The notes under the pieces are model-generated. The model did no database searches, was not told the origin of the DNA, and worked only from the letters and a program-made list of their open reading frames with translations. A program made the position numbers and the translations under genes. Shown here in pieces: positions 26,641-35,062 of a stretch of DNA of 54,889 bases. Every line of letters begins with the position of its first letter. The first letter of the stretch is position 1. The stretch lies in NCBI GenBank assembly GCA_027318915.1, contig DAHVOH010000012.1, positions 1 to 54,889 on the forward strand, read 5' to 3'. The DNA is from Clostridiales bacterium. Lineage in GTDB: Bacteria > Bacillota_E > Sulfobacillia > Sulfobacillales > JAIMBI01.

Positions 26641-27551
26641 GGCTTGATGACCGTCCACAGATCCGCCTGCAGGAGGGCATTGCCTGCCTGCAGGGCGGCT
26701 TGCAGTTCGGTCTGTTCAGTGCTGAGCGTGGTCAGCACCGCGGGGAGATTGGCGTCCTGGATGCTGGCCCTCTGCGCCTGGAGCGCCGTCTGCTGTTGGC
26801 TGGCGGCGGTCTGTCCGATCTGGACGGCATCCTGGTAGGTGCCGGCCACGGCGACGGCGGTGGCCAACGTATGCTGCGCCTGAACCAAGGCTTGCTGCGC
26901 ACTGCCGGTTTGCCCGGTGGGGATGGCGGCGATGAGCGCGTTCAAGGCGTTGAGCGCAACCGACCACCCGGACTGGGTGCCCACGGCCACGCCCGGCTCG
27001 AACCCGTTCAGGGTCACGGGCGTGCTGGACCCGGGGCCCGTGGGCAGCACCCAGGCCCAGGGGGCTGCGCCGGCCGCCGGCAGATTGGTGACGGCGGCGG
27101 TGGTGGCCACCGGCGCCAACGGATTGGCGGCCGCAAAAACGTACTGCCCGGCACTCTCGGTATTCAGCAGACCGACAAAGGCGTTGCGCAGGGCGGTGGC
27201 CTGGGCCACGGCGGCGGATTGGCCCGGGGCCGTCCCGGGATTGGCGAACGTCAGCGCCAGCTGGTTGGCGCGGTCCACCAGGTCGACCATTTGCGAAAGC
27301 GCGCCGGTGACCACGGTGAGCGTATTCTGTGCCGTGGTCAGATGATGCTGAATGACGGCGGTGGCCGTCAGTTGGCCATCCAAGGCGTCGACCGCCGCGG
27401 TTCCCACCGGATTCTGGTCGGGCGTCGTGAACGCGAGACCGCTGGCGGCTTCACCCTGCGCGATGGTCAGTTGCTGCTGAATCTGGTCCACGCTGGCCAG
27501 CCATCCGGTTTGGACGAGCGTCGGCGTGATGGCCGGCAGTCCCATGCCCAT
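26637..27551 (-). CDS. flgL: Hook-filament junction protein FlgL
   Basis: A 304-residue flagellin-like junction protein (HAP3). N-terminal D0/D1: VQTGWLASVDQIQQQLTIAQ, AASGLAFTTPDQNPVGTAAV, equivalent to the flagellin NSAxDNPA block. C-terminal helices include SLQDANLPAVLTTLSTEQ-like sequence (here SIQDANLPAVLTTLSTEQTE). The middle is short and Ala-rich. ATG with AAAGGAG 8 bases upstream. Follows flgK by 22 bases as in other Bacillota. Confidence 0.92.
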   Translation of the reverse strand: MGMGLPAITPTLVQTGWLASVDQIQQQLTIAQGEAASGLAFTTPDQNPVGTAAVDALDGQLTATAVIQHHLTTAQNTLTVVTGALSQMVDLVDRANQLALTFANPGTAPGQSAAVAQATALRNAFVGLLNTESAGQYVFAAANPLAPVATTAAVTNLPAAGAAPWAWVLPTGPGSSTPVTLNGFEPGVAVGTQSGWSVALNALNALIAAIPTGQTGSAQQALVQAQHTLATAVAVAGTYQDAVQIGQTAASQQQTALQAQRASIQDANLPAVLTTLSTEQTELQAALQAGNALLQADLWTVIKP

Positions 27552-27573
27552 GAGATCGCTCCTTTCTGACCTG

Positions 27574-28881
27574 CTACACCGCCTGCAGCAATGCCTGCAC
27601 CGTTTGTTGCTGGACGGCGAGAATCTGCGCCGCGGCCTGGAAGGCCTGCTGGTCTTGGATGACGGCGGTCGCGGCTTGATTGGGATCCACGCCCGTCGCC
27701 CGCTGGAGTGCGGTTTGGAATCCGCTGACAGCGGTTTGCGTGGCGGCGGCGGTCGCGGTCGCTTGTTGACCGACGGCGCCGACCGCGGCGCTCAAGGTGC
27801 CCCACGCGCCCAGTCCGGACTGCAGCGCGGTCGCGGCACTGGGGGCGACCGCGCTGGACAGGGCGGGTCCCGTGAGGCCCGGCGTCATCTGAAGCCCGCC
27901 GTCGGCGGTGGCGACGAACAGCGTCGTGCTGGCATTGGCGGGCACCGTGGAGGCCAGCTGTCGGCTCAGCGCCGCCAGTTGGGCACCCCACTGATCGACG
28001 GCGTCCAAGGCAGCCAGGGTCCCCGCCAGATCGCCGGTCACCGGCGTCCAGCCGATGGAGCCTGCCTGCAGGCTGACCGAGGCGGCATACCAGGGCCCGG
28101 TGCCGCTTTGCACCACGGTGAGCACGGCGGCGGACGACGCGGGCGGCGCTTCGGTGCCGTCCACCCACAGCGGTCCGCCGTCGGGAGCGGCGACCATGCG
28201 GCCGCCGGAGGCGGACGGGTAGACGACGGCGCCCCCCAGTTTGGCCAGCTGCTGAACGAGGGCGTCTATTTGGTCCTCCGCCGTCGCCTGGGCCCCGGAC
28301 CCGGCGGGCAAGGCGGGCAGCGCCGCCTGAGCCGCCGCAATCTGCCCCACCAGCGACCCGAATTGCTGCCCTTCGCCTTGCAGTTGGGCCACCAGCGCCT
28401 GGGCCGTCTGACTCAATGTGGTTTGCAGACGATTCACCGCCGTGACCGTTTGTTGAGCCGCGCCCATCACCCCTTGCGCCGCCGCCATGCTGGTGGGGGC
28501 GTCCTGAAAGGCGCCCCAAGCGGCCTCCAGCGACTGCAGGGTGCTTTGCACGCCCCCCGTGGCTCCCGCGGCGAAGAAGGCCATCAACGGCGCGAGGGCG
28601 TTTTCGGTCCCGGTGGCGGCGGCGTGGTCGCCCAGAGCCTGCAGCAACCCCTGGGTCGCCGGCTCATCGGTCGCGCGCGAAACCGTCGTCACGGTGACGC
28701 CGTTGGGCGGAGGGGAGCCGTCGACGCCCAAACCGTCCACGCCCACAACCGCCGGAGCCAGGACGGCCGTTTCGGCGTGAAAGGTGGGGTCGGCCGCGTT
28801 GGATGTGTCCTGGGCGGCGGTGCTGAGCGCGATCTCGTCCGCCGCGAGCGTGTTCTGCGCCAGCGTAATCAACGTATCCAT
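27574..28881 (-). CDS. flgK: Hook-filament junction protein FlgK
   Basis: A 435-residue protein with the FlgK layout: N-terminal rod/hook-like helix TLAADEIALSTAAQDTSNAA, coiled-coil region (VNRLQTTLSQTAQALVAQL), a variable centre, and a C-terminal flagellin-like helix (GVDPNQAATAVIQDQQAFQA, equivalent to the SGVNLDEE..L..Y Q.AYxA block). Sequence is diverged; the usual S-G-V-N-x-D-E-E is G-V-D-P-N-Q. ATG at 28881 or the GTG two codons earlier could be the start; AAGGAGGGG precedes both. Confidence 0.87.
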   Translation of the reverse strand: MDTLITLAQNTLAADEIALSTAAQDTSNAADPTFHAETAVLAPAVVGVDGLGVDGSPPPNGVTVTTVSRATDEPATQGLLQALGDHAAATGTENALAPLMAFFAAGATGGVQSTLQSLEAAWGAFQDAPTSMAAAQGVMGAAQQTVTAVNRLQTTLSQTAQALVAQLQGEGQQFGSLVGQIAAAQAALPALPAGSGAQATAEDQIDALVQQLAKLGGAVVYPSASGGRMVAAPDGGPLWVDGTEAPPASSAAVLTVVQSGTGPWYAASVSLQAGSIGWTPVTGDLAGTLAALDAVDQWGAQLAALSRQLASTVPANASTTLFVATADGGLQMTPGLTGPALSSAVAPSAATALQSGLGAWGTLSAAVGAVGQQATATAAATQTAVSGFQTALQRATGVDPNQAATAVIQDQQAFQAAAQILAVQQQTVQALLQAV

Positions 28882-28903
28882 CGGCACTTCCCCTCCTTGT
28901 GGA

Positions 28904-29194
28904 TCACCACACGGTCGCGTTGGGCGCTATGCGGGACACGAGCGCCGTCTGCCAGGCGGCGCGCGCCGCCAGAAGCCGGTAGTGGCGTTGCAGCGACCGA
29001 TGAAAGGCAGCCAGCGCGGCCTGCGCCTCGCGATCCGTGGCCACCGTGGGCCAGGCGGAGGCCAGGGCGGCGACCGCGTCATGCAGAGCCGCGGTCGTCG
29101 CCCACAGGCCCTCTCGGTCGCCGGCGGCCAGCGCGGCGCCCTGCGCGGCCAACGCTCCTTGACCGGTCGCCAGCGCGCTCCAAAATGCCGTCAT
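28904..29194 (-). CDS. flgN: Probable FlgN-type export chaperone
   Basis: A 96-residue helical, Ala-rich protein located just before flgK, where Bacillota carry flgN, the chaperone for FlgK and FlgL. The pattern of three amphipathic helices fits, but there is no diagnostic motif I can name, and it is shorter than typical FlgN (about 140-160). ATG overlaps the fliN stop (ATGA-type), giving tight coupling. Function by position mainly. Confidence 0.55.
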   Translation of the reverse strand: MTAFWSALATGQGALAAQGAALAAGDREGLWATTAALHDAVAALASAWPTVATDREAQAALAAFHRSLQRHYRLLAARAAWQTALVSRIAPNATVW

Positions 29195-29517
29195 ATCTCC
29201 ACCTCGCCGGGCGTGAGCACGCGCGTGATGCGCACCGCATAACGGTCGCCGACGACCATGAGCTCACCCTCGGCGATGGGGGTGCCGTTGATGCGGATGG
29301 TGACGGGATCGCCCGTCGCCTGAACGAGCGGCACCACATGGCCGGCGGAAAGCTCCCGGGCCGCGGCGAGGGGCAGATCCGCATAGCCCAGATCAACCGA
29401 CAGGTCCAGGGGCACATCGTCGAGCGCGCTGGCGTCGGACAATCCGGTGGGCTCCGGATTGAGGGGCGTCAGCACGACCGGATGGGCTTCGACGGGTGCG
29501 TCAGGCGTGTCCGACAT
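29191..29517 (-). CDS. fliN: Flagellar motor switch protein FliN
   Basis: A 108-residue protein with an N-terminal acidic, Pro-rich tail and a C-terminal SpoA domain (about residues 35-108): VPLDLSVDLGYADLPLAAAR, ELSAGHVVPL, INGTPIAEGELMVVGDRYAV, ITRVLTPGE. This closely follows the FliN consensus. It forms the lower C-ring with FliM. Starts after AAGGAG; 57 bases after fliM. Confidence 0.94.
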   Translation of the reverse strand: MSDTPDAPVEAHPVVLTPLNPEPTGLSDASALDDVPLDLSVDLGYADLPLAAARELSAGHVVPLVQATGDPVTIRINGTPIAEGELMVVGDRYAVRITRVLTPGEVEI

Positions 29518-29574
29518 GGCAAATCTCCTTCGCCGTTCTCTTTCTCTGTGCTCCTTCGCCGTGAGACGCTCACC

Positions 29575-30495
29575 CTAAGGATGCGGCCGGTGCGCGGCCG
29601 CTTCGGCGACCGGGGGCGCCACCGGCGTGGTCCAGGACGTGGTCAACTTGATGGCGCGATGGCCGTGATGGGTGCCCAGCATCGCGTGGGCTTTGGGCAC
29701 CCCGGCGACCGACACGGTGACGGGGTCGTCGGGTTGCGCCGGCAGCACCAGTTGGAGATCGGGTCGCAATTGAGCCACCGCGCGCCACGTGAGGGAGGGG
29801 CCGGAAACCGAGGCGGTGACGCGCACCGGCACCCGGTCCAACCAGGCCTGCAGCGCGGGCGAGGGTTGACCGGCGGTGGCCGGCGCCTGCTGGCGAAATG
29901 CCGTGCCGGCGTCCAGGGCGAAGTCGGCAAGCGGCCACACCAGCCAGCAGGGCGCCCGGTGCCCTTGCGACGTGATCTGAAAGCGCGCGGCCATCACCCA
30001 GTCCGCGTCGGCGGCAAAGGCGATGAGCGTCACCTGAAACTCCACGCGCCCGACTCGCCAGGTCCAACAGGGCAGCGGCGACCCGGGGGCGCGAAATCCA
30101 TCCAGCATGGGCCGCAGTAAATGCCGCCATTGGCGCACCTCGTACTCGGTCAGCTCGCGGTCCGGGGGCCAGTCGATGACCACGCCGGGCCCGCCGATGT
30201 GCCAATCAAACCACTGCAGCGCGACCGAGCGCGGCGCCACGAAAACGGCGCGGGTGGCCCCCTCCAAGAGGGTCCAGACCATGGGTTCCGCCCCCCAGGC
30301 ATCGGCCAGTGCGCTGTAGGGGTGCTGATCGAGGTCGTCCAGCGTGAGCGTGACCGGCTGCCGGGCATCGGCCGCCAGCAGCGTCGCGCTCCAGTGCGCC
30401 CAACTCTCCAGCACTTGGCGGGCCGCATCGCGGTGCGTGCGCGGAACTTGTTGGGGCTGGCGAAAATCATACCGTTGTCGCTGAGGAGACGGCAT
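29575..30495 (-). CDS. fliM: Flagellar motor switch protein FliM without CheY-binding peptide
   Basis: A 306-residue FliM. Residues 9-60 give the family's core start (YDFRQPQQVPRTHRDAARQV, then LDDLDQHPYSAL), the middle domain contains LTEYEVRQWRHLLRPMLDGF, and a C-terminal SpoA domain (LQLVLPAQPDDPVTVSVAGV) ends it. What is missing is the roughly 30-residue N-terminal tail with L-S-Q-x-E-I-D-A-L-L that binds CheY-P. The start is sure: ATG with AAGGAG 7 bases upstream. It overlaps the preceding glycosyltransferase gene by 29 bases. Confidence 0.92.
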   Translation of the reverse strand: MPSPQRQRYDFRQPQQVPRTHRDAARQVLESWAHWSATLLAADARQPVTLTLDDLDQHPYSALADAWGAEPMVWTLLEGATRAVFVAPRSVALQWFDWHIGGPGVVIDWPPDRELTEYEVRQWRHLLRPMLDGFRAPGSPLPCWTWRVGRVEFQVTLIAFAADADWVMAARFQITSQGHRAPCWLVWPLADFALDAGTAFRQQAPATAGQPSPALQAWLDRVPVRVTASVSGPSLTWRAVAQLRPDLQLVLPAQPDDPVTVSVAGVPKAHAMLGTHHGHRAIKLTTSWTTPVAPPVAEAAAHRPHP

Positions 30496-31732
30496 AGTGA
30501 GACTCCTTGCCAGTCAAGATGGCCGCCACGGAGGCGGCAACCGCCGCCTCATCCGGCGTGGGATCGGGCCAGAGGGTCAGCACCCGCCGGACGGTGGCCG
30601 CCGGCACTTGCTGGCAGATCAAGTCCACCACCACGGAGAGCGGCGTCCCCGCCAACAAGCTCAGCAGCGTCTGCCAGGCGGGTCGAAAATGTGGCTGGCG
30701 CCGGATCAAAAGCAGCGCCGTGGCCGTGGCCCGGCGCGCATCCTGCTGGGCCAGCGCAATCCGCACCAATTGCCAGAGCGCCTTGTAAGACCCCACGCCC
30801 GTGTCGGTCTGCAGGTAGTGGTCGGTGTCCCCCAGGGCCAGGGCGTGTTCAAACGCACCTTGGGCCGCGGCCCACTCCTGGCGGGCCATGGCCAGCTGCC
30901 CGCGCAGATACCAAAAGTCGGGAGAGTCTCGCCACCGCTCGAGAGCGCGGTTCACCGTCCGGTTGGCCTCGTCGGCGTGACCGGCCATCCACTGCGCCCG
31001 CGCCCAGGTGATCCAAATGAGCGGCTGCAGGTCCGCGCGGGTGGGCAGCAGCGCGGACGCCCGCCGAGCATCGGCGATGGCGGCGTCGGCCCGGCCCACC
31101 TGCAGATAGGTCTGGGCCCGCTGCCAGAGTGCATAGGGATTGTGCGGCTCGGCGCGGACTTGGGCCTCCAGCAGCGCCAGATTGCGCTCCGCCTTCTGAC
31201 GCGCCGCGGCCACGGCCCCGAGGTACCCATAGTGCAGGAGGCGCACGTTGACCTGACCGAGACGCATCCCGGCCGCCATCACGCTGGGGATGATCTGTTC
31301 GTGCACCGCGCCGGTCCAGCGAACGGCGGGGTGGGCGCGAAACAGGCGGGTGACGCGGGCTTCCGACAAGTCCTCCGGGCGGTCGGCCAGCGAGACGATG
31401 CGGAGATTGTAGGCATCCGCCGTCGGTCGGCGCACGGCGTCCAGCAAGGCTGGCCGATCATCGGCCAGCAGCTCCTCGTCGGCATCCAGCACCAGCACCC
31501 AGGGGGTGCGGACCGCCGCCAACCCGGCGTTGCGGGCTGCCGCGAAATCGTTCTGCCACGGCACATGGAGCACTATGGCACCGGCCGCCTCGGCGCGGGC
31601 CACGGTGTCATCCGTGGAGCCCGTGTCCACCACGATCATGGCATCCACCAGGTCCCGCACGGAGGCCAGGCAGCGCGGCAAAAAGTCCTCTTCATCCTTG
31701 GCGATGAGGGACAGTGTGATCCCGCTGCTCAT
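30467..31732 (-). CDS. GT2 glycosyltransferase with TPR-like C-terminus (SunS-like)
   Basis: A 421-residue protein. Residues 1-190 form a GT2 catalytic domain: TLSLIAKDEEDFLPRCLASV, MIVVDTGSTDDTVARAEAAG, then ARNAGLAAVRTPWVLVLDAD with D-A-D-E metal-binding Asp residues and VHEQI further on. Residues about 190-400 consist of helical repeats like TPR (ALWQRAQTYLQVGRADAAIA, ALLPTRADLQPL, WYLRGQLAMARQEWAAAQGA). The layout matches SunS-like peptide/protein glycosyltransferases. Between fliS and fliM in a flagellar operon it is a candidate flagellin glycosyltransferase (inference). ATG overlaps the fliS stop (ATGA). Confidence 0.86.
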   Translation of the reverse strand: MSSGITLSLIAKDEEDFLPRCLASVRDLVDAMIVVDTGSTDDTVARAEAAGAIVLHVPWQNDFAAARNAGLAAVRTPWVLVLDADEELLADDRPALLDAVRRPTADAYNLRIVSLADRPEDLSEARVTRLFRAHPAVRWTGAVHEQIIPSVMAAGMRLGQVNVRLLHYGYLGAVAAARQKAERNLALLEAQVRAEPHNPYALWQRAQTYLQVGRADAAIADARRASALLPTRADLQPLIWITWARAQWMAGHADEANRTVNRALERWRDSPDFWYLRGQLAMARQEWAAAQGAFEHALALGDTDHYLQTDTGVGSYKALWQLVRIALAQQDARRATATALLLIRRQPHFRPAWQTLLSLLAGTPLSVVVDLICQQVPAATVRRVLTLWPDPTPDEAAVAASVAAILTGKESHYAVSSATTV

Positions 31733-32100
31733 GATCCCCCGGCCTCCAGCCGGGCCCGCAACTGGTCCGCCATCTGCTGGAGAAACCGCTGCGCCTCATC
31801 CAGCGCCGCCGGATCCTGGCTCCGGGCGACCTGACCCAGGCGCCGCCACACCCACAGATGGCTGGTGCGGAAGGCTCGGCCGGCGGGCAGGTCTTGACGG
31901 GTGTTGTCATGCAGCGCGGCGACGATCTGTTGGGCATGGTGCACGGCTTGCACCAGGGCGCCTCGGTCCTGCGCCGCGATGGCGCGGCGGCAGTCATCAC
32001 AGTCGCGCACCGCCCGCTGGTACAGGAGATAGCCCGCTCGATCCGGGTCGGTGGTGAGCGTCGCGACATGGGCATAAGCGGCCTGCGCTTCGGATAACAC
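31729..32100 (-). CDS. fliS: Flagellin export chaperone FliS
   Basis: A 123-residue helical protein with the FliS pattern: early AYAHVATLTTDPDRAGYLLY (L-L-x-x-L-Y in others), then AIAAQDRGALVQAVHHAQQI and VAALHDNTRQD, the K-A-x-x-I-I-x-E-L block. It binds the flagellin C-terminus and prevents early polymerisation. Position directly after fliD confirms it. Start ATG/GTG at 32100 lies 3 bases after the fliD stop. Confidence 0.85.
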   Translation of the reverse strand: MLSEAQAAYAHVATLTTDPDRAGYLLYQRAVRDCDDCRRAIAAQDRGALVQAVHHAQQIVAALHDNTRQDLPAGRAFRTSHLWVWRRLGQVARSQDPAALDEAQRFLQQMADQLRARLEAGGS

Positions 32101-32103
32101 GCT

Positions 32104-33567
32104 TTAGCCTCCTGACGATGACGATCCCGAGTTGGTCAGGGAGGACAACATGGCACCCACCATGTTTTGCTCGCTGGCGAGTTGATTGAGCTGATCCGCC
32201 CATTGCTGGTACTGGGATTGGGCCGCTTTTTGCATTTGGGCAATGGCGGCGTCTTCCTGGGTAATTTGCGACTGCAGCTGCTGCTCCGCCTGCTGGTCGC
32301 CACTCAACGCGGTGCCGGCGGTGCTGGTGGATCCTTGCCCAAACCCGCCGCTCCACGCGGTGACCTGCTGGGCGAGGGCGGCAAAGAGCGAGGAGACGCC
32401 CGACGGATTGTTGGCGAGCGCATTTTGCAGCGTCGTGGTGTCGACAGTCAGCGTCGGCATGCCGCCCGTGGTGGCAAAGGTGACGCCCACGTCTCCCAGC
32501 GAGAGCGAGGAACTGCCGGCGGTGAGGGTGCTGAACGTCGTGGCCACGTCATTGATGGCCATCATGGGCAGCGCACTGTGCAGAACCTGTTTCGCATTCG
32601 CCGTTTCCGTCGTGCCGCCGCCGGGCAGAGTCCCGAACGCCAGGGTAAAGGTGTCCTGCACCCACTGGTTCCAAGCCGCCACGGCATTTTGAATCTGCTG
32701 CACCATGGCACCGGTATTCGGGCTGACCGTGATGGTGGAGGAGCCGGTTCCGTCCAGCGTGAGCGTCACACCGGGAATGAGATTGGTGATCGTGTTGCTG
32801 GCGGACGTGACGCTGGCGCTGCCCAGCGAGACCTCCGCGGGCTGGGCGGCCTGCACCACCGCCACCGACCCGGTGCTGGTGAGCAGGCCCAAGTCTGTCC
32901 AGTCACCGGCCGCGCTGGCGCTGCCGCCGTAGCTGATGGGGGTGTCGGGCGTGGTGGCAATCAGCTGCAAGTAATAGCTGGGACTGGCGCTGGTGCCGGC
33001 GTTGTCGACGGTGGCGGACACCGAGGCGCCCAAAGCGTTCAACGCATCCGCGACACTGGCCAGCGTGGTGCTGGCCGTCACCGCCACCGTATAGGTGGCG
33101 CCCCCGAGGCTGATGCTCAAGGAGGCGGCTGCCCAGGTGGAACTGAGCGAAGCCAGCGGCACGCTGGTGCTGGTCAGCGCCGTGGAGGGCGCCACCCCGT
33201 CGATCTCTTGCAGGGCCAGCTGCCCGACGCTTACGGCATACGTACCGGCGACCGCCGAGCTGTCGGCCGCCGCCTGGACGACGGACGTGTCGCTGGAGGT
33301 GGCTTGGAGCGCCGTCCAGGCGGTCGAGGCGCCCAGCGCCTGCCAGGCGGCCGTAAAGCCGGTGGCGTCCTGCTGCAGGGTGCTCCACGCGCTGTCCTGA
33401 TTCGTGTACTGCTGCACCTGCTGTTCCAGCTGGGCCACCCGTTCGCTCAACGGTGCGGTTTCGAGAGACTCGAAGGTTTGAAACGGGATGTCGGACAACA
33501 TTTGGGCGGCCGTGTTCTGCTGGCCGTAGACGGCGGTCCAATTGATGGGCAGGAACGACGTGGACAT
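32104..33567 (-). CDS. fliD: Filament cap protein FliD
   Basis: A 487-residue cap protein (HAP2). The N-terminal part has LETAPLSERVAQLEQQVQQY, then AWSTLQQDATGFTAAWQAL; a Thr/Ala/Ser-rich middle contains SVGQLALQEIDGV-like strands (TYAVSVGQLALQEI); and NTITNLIPGVTLTLDGTGS is the highly conserved FliD motif (about residue 210). The C-terminus has VGVTFATTGGMPTLTVDTTT and helices for cap assembly. ATG at 33567 with GAAGGAGG upstream; the long upstream frame extension is not similar. Confidence 0.94.
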   Translation of the reverse strand: MSTSFLPINWTAVYGQQNTAAQMLSDIPFQTFESLETAPLSERVAQLEQQVQQYTNQDSAWSTLQQDATGFTAAWQALGASTAWTALQATSSDTSVVQAAADSSAVAGTYAVSVGQLALQEIDGVAPSTALTSTSVPLASLSSTWAAASLSISLGGATYTVAVTASTTLASVADALNALGASVSATVDNAGTSASPSYYLQLIATTPDTPISYGGSASAAGDWTDLGLLTSTGSVAVVQAAQPAEVSLGSASVTSASNTITNLIPGVTLTLDGTGSSTITVSPNTGAMVQQIQNAVAAWNQWVQDTFTLAFGTLPGGGTTETANAKQVLHSALPMMAINDVATTFSTLTAGSSSLSLGDVGVTFATTGGMPTLTVDTTTLQNALANNPSGVSSLFAALAQQVTAWSGGFGQGSTSTAGTALSGDQQAEQQLQSQITQEDAAIAQMQKAAQSQYQQWADQLNQLASEQNMVGAMLSSLTNSGSSSSGG

Positions 33568-33765
33568 CGTCACGTGACCTCCTTCACAAATGGCATGGCG
33601 GGAACGCCTGCACGGGCCATGGCGCCGCATGGCTTGGCATCGGCCGTAGCCGGGTGCGGTCGGGCCCTGCGCCGGGCTGAAAAATGGGGAAATCTTGGAC
33701 ATGCCGGCCCGTCCCGGATCCGGGTGGCCACCCGTCGCACGGGGATGGCCATCGGTCCCGGCGAA

Positions 33766-33796
33766 GTATCGGGGGCGGATTCACCGCCCCCGATAC
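33766..33796 (-). terminator. Strong hairpin after the flagellin gene
   Basis: A perfect 13-bp stem (GTATCGGGGGCGG and its complement) with a 5-base loop lies 17 bases after the flagellin stop. Only TTCG follows on the transcript, so termination may be partial or the hairpin may protect the flagellin mRNA 3' end from decay while allowing some read-through into fliD. Confidence 0.72.
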
Positions 33797-33812
33797 CGCC
33801 GGACCCGTGGGA

Positions 33813-34970
33813 CTACAGACCGAGTGTCTTGACGATGACCGAGGGCAGTTGATTGTCGACGGCCAGCTGCTGCAGGCCGGTCTGCTGCAGCACCTGCTCG
33901 CTGGCGAACGCGGAGGCCACTTGCGCCATGTTGGCGTCCAGAATGGTCGACTGCGCCGCCTGCAGGTTCTGCGACTCCGTCTGCAGATTGTTGATCGTCG
34001 CGTTCAACGCGTCCTGCTGCGCCCCGATGGCGCCGTTGGCGTTGGTCAGCATGGACAGCGCGTTCTGGGCCAGCGTGATGGCGTCCTGCGCGTTGGCTTG
34101 GCCCACGACGCTCAGGTTGCTGAGACCGAGCGAGGTGGACGTGAACGCGCCCAGCGACGCTTGGACTTGGTCGGCGCCGCCCTGTTGCGGTCCCACCTGA
34201 AAGTCCAGCGACTGGGCGGCGGCCGCCACCGTGAATCCAGCGGTCACCGCCGTCGTGGCCGCGCCGATGGAGGCGGCGTTGAACGTGATCACGAAGGACC
34301 CGGAGAAGCCGTCGGTCACCGCCCCGGTGCCCTGCACCAGCTGGGCCGTGGCCACACTGCCCGTGGCGGCCACGGTGGCCGCGGCCACCGTCGTGCCGGC
34401 CGAGTTGGTGATGACGATGTGGTCCTGACCCACCGCCACCGACGCGATGGACACGGAATAGGTGCCGGCCGGCGCGCTGCCGCTGTCGGGTCCCAGCACG
34501 ACATTTTCCACGGCGGCGCTCGAGCCGACAAAGCCGCTGACCGAAGCGCCGAACGTGCCGTTCAGGAGCGTGAGGCCGTTGTAGTTGACACCGGAACTGG
34601 AGTTGTCCAGTTGCGTCAACAGCTGGTTGATCTGCGCCTGAATGTCCTGCTGGTCCTGAGCGGTCTGGGTGCCGTTGGACGCTTCCACGGCCAGTTGCTG
34701 GATCTGCTGGACGGTCGCGATGTCGCCCTGAATGCCGCCCGCCGCCGTTTGCAGCAGGTTCACCGCTTGGTTGGCATTCTGGGTGGCACTGGTGAGGCCG
34801 CCCAACTCGCCGGTCATCAGGTCGGAAATGGCGAGCCCCGCGGGGTTGTCCGCCGGGGAGTTGATGGCGAGTCCGGTGGCCAGTTCCTCTTGGGTGGTGG
34901 CCATTTGACTCGTGGTGTTGGCGACGGCGTTCTCGGCGAGCAGAGCCGGGACGTTGGTGTTGATGAACAT
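33813..34970 (-). CDS. hag: Flagellin
   Basis: A 385-residue flagellin. N-terminal D0/D1 helices: MFINTNVPALLAENAVANTT, then ELATGLAINSPADNPAGLAI (the conserved NSAxDNPAG block) and NLLQTAAGGIQGDIATVQQI. The C-terminal D0 is AQSTILDANMAQVASAFASE and QVLQQTGLQQLAVDNQLPSV. The middle (about 150-290) is a variable Thr/Ser/Ala-rich domain that could carry O-glycans. The N-terminus begins M-F-I-N-T-N. ATG at 34970 has AAGGAGG 9 bases upstream. Single copy in this window. Flanked by hairpins on both sides. Confidence 0.97.
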   Translation of the reverse strand: MFINTNVPALLAENAVANTTSQMATTQEELATGLAINSPADNPAGLAISDLMTGELGGLTSATQNANQAVNLLQTAAGGIQGDIATVQQIQQLAVEASNGTQTAQDQQDIQAQINQLLTQLDNSSSGVNYNGLTLLNGTFGASVSGFVGSSAAVENVVLGPDSGSAPAGTYSVSIASVAVGQDHIVITNSAGTTVAAATVAATGSVATAQLVQGTGAVTDGFSGSFVITFNAASIGAATTAVTAGFTVAAAAQSLDFQVGPQQGGADQVQASLGAFTSTSLGLSNLSVVGQANAQDAITLAQNALSMLTNANGAIGAQQDALNATINNLQTESQNLQAAQSTILDANMAQVASAFASEQVLQQTGLQQLAVDNQLPSVIVKTLGL

Positions 34971-34979
34971 GATCGGCAT

Positions 34980-35025
34980 CCTCCTTGATGCGTGTGGTAT
35001 GGCCCGCTCCCTCCTTGGGGCGGGC
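34980..35025 (-). promoter_or_regulatory. Predicted CsrA-binding sites in the flagellin leader
   Basis: In the flagellin mRNA leader a hairpin GCCCGC/GCGGGC (35002-35007 and 35020-35025) extends through CCC/GGG with one bulged A, leaving the loop AAGGA. A GGA presented in such a loop is the preferred CsrA target. A second AAGGAGG at 34980-34986 is the flagellin Shine-Dalgarno itself. Two sites, one upstream hairpin plus one on the ribosome site, is the arrangement of Bacillus hag mRNA. With csrA and fliW in the same operon, translational repression by CsrA is a strong inference. Confidence 0.65.
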
Positions 35026-35026
35026 G

Positions 35027-35062
35027 AAAACGTCCGGCGGCGGTTCAAGCCGGCGCCGGACG
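35027..35062 (-). terminator. Terminator-like hairpin between fliL and flagellin
   Basis: On the transcript an 8-bp perfect outer stem CGTCCGGC/GCCGGACG, extended inward by further GC pairs, is followed at once by TTTTCG (35030-35025). The DNA from here to the flagellin start, only about 55 bases, holds no promoter I can see, so flagellin transcripts must read through it or be processed here. It may set the boundary of a stable flagellin mRNA. Confidence 0.6.
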
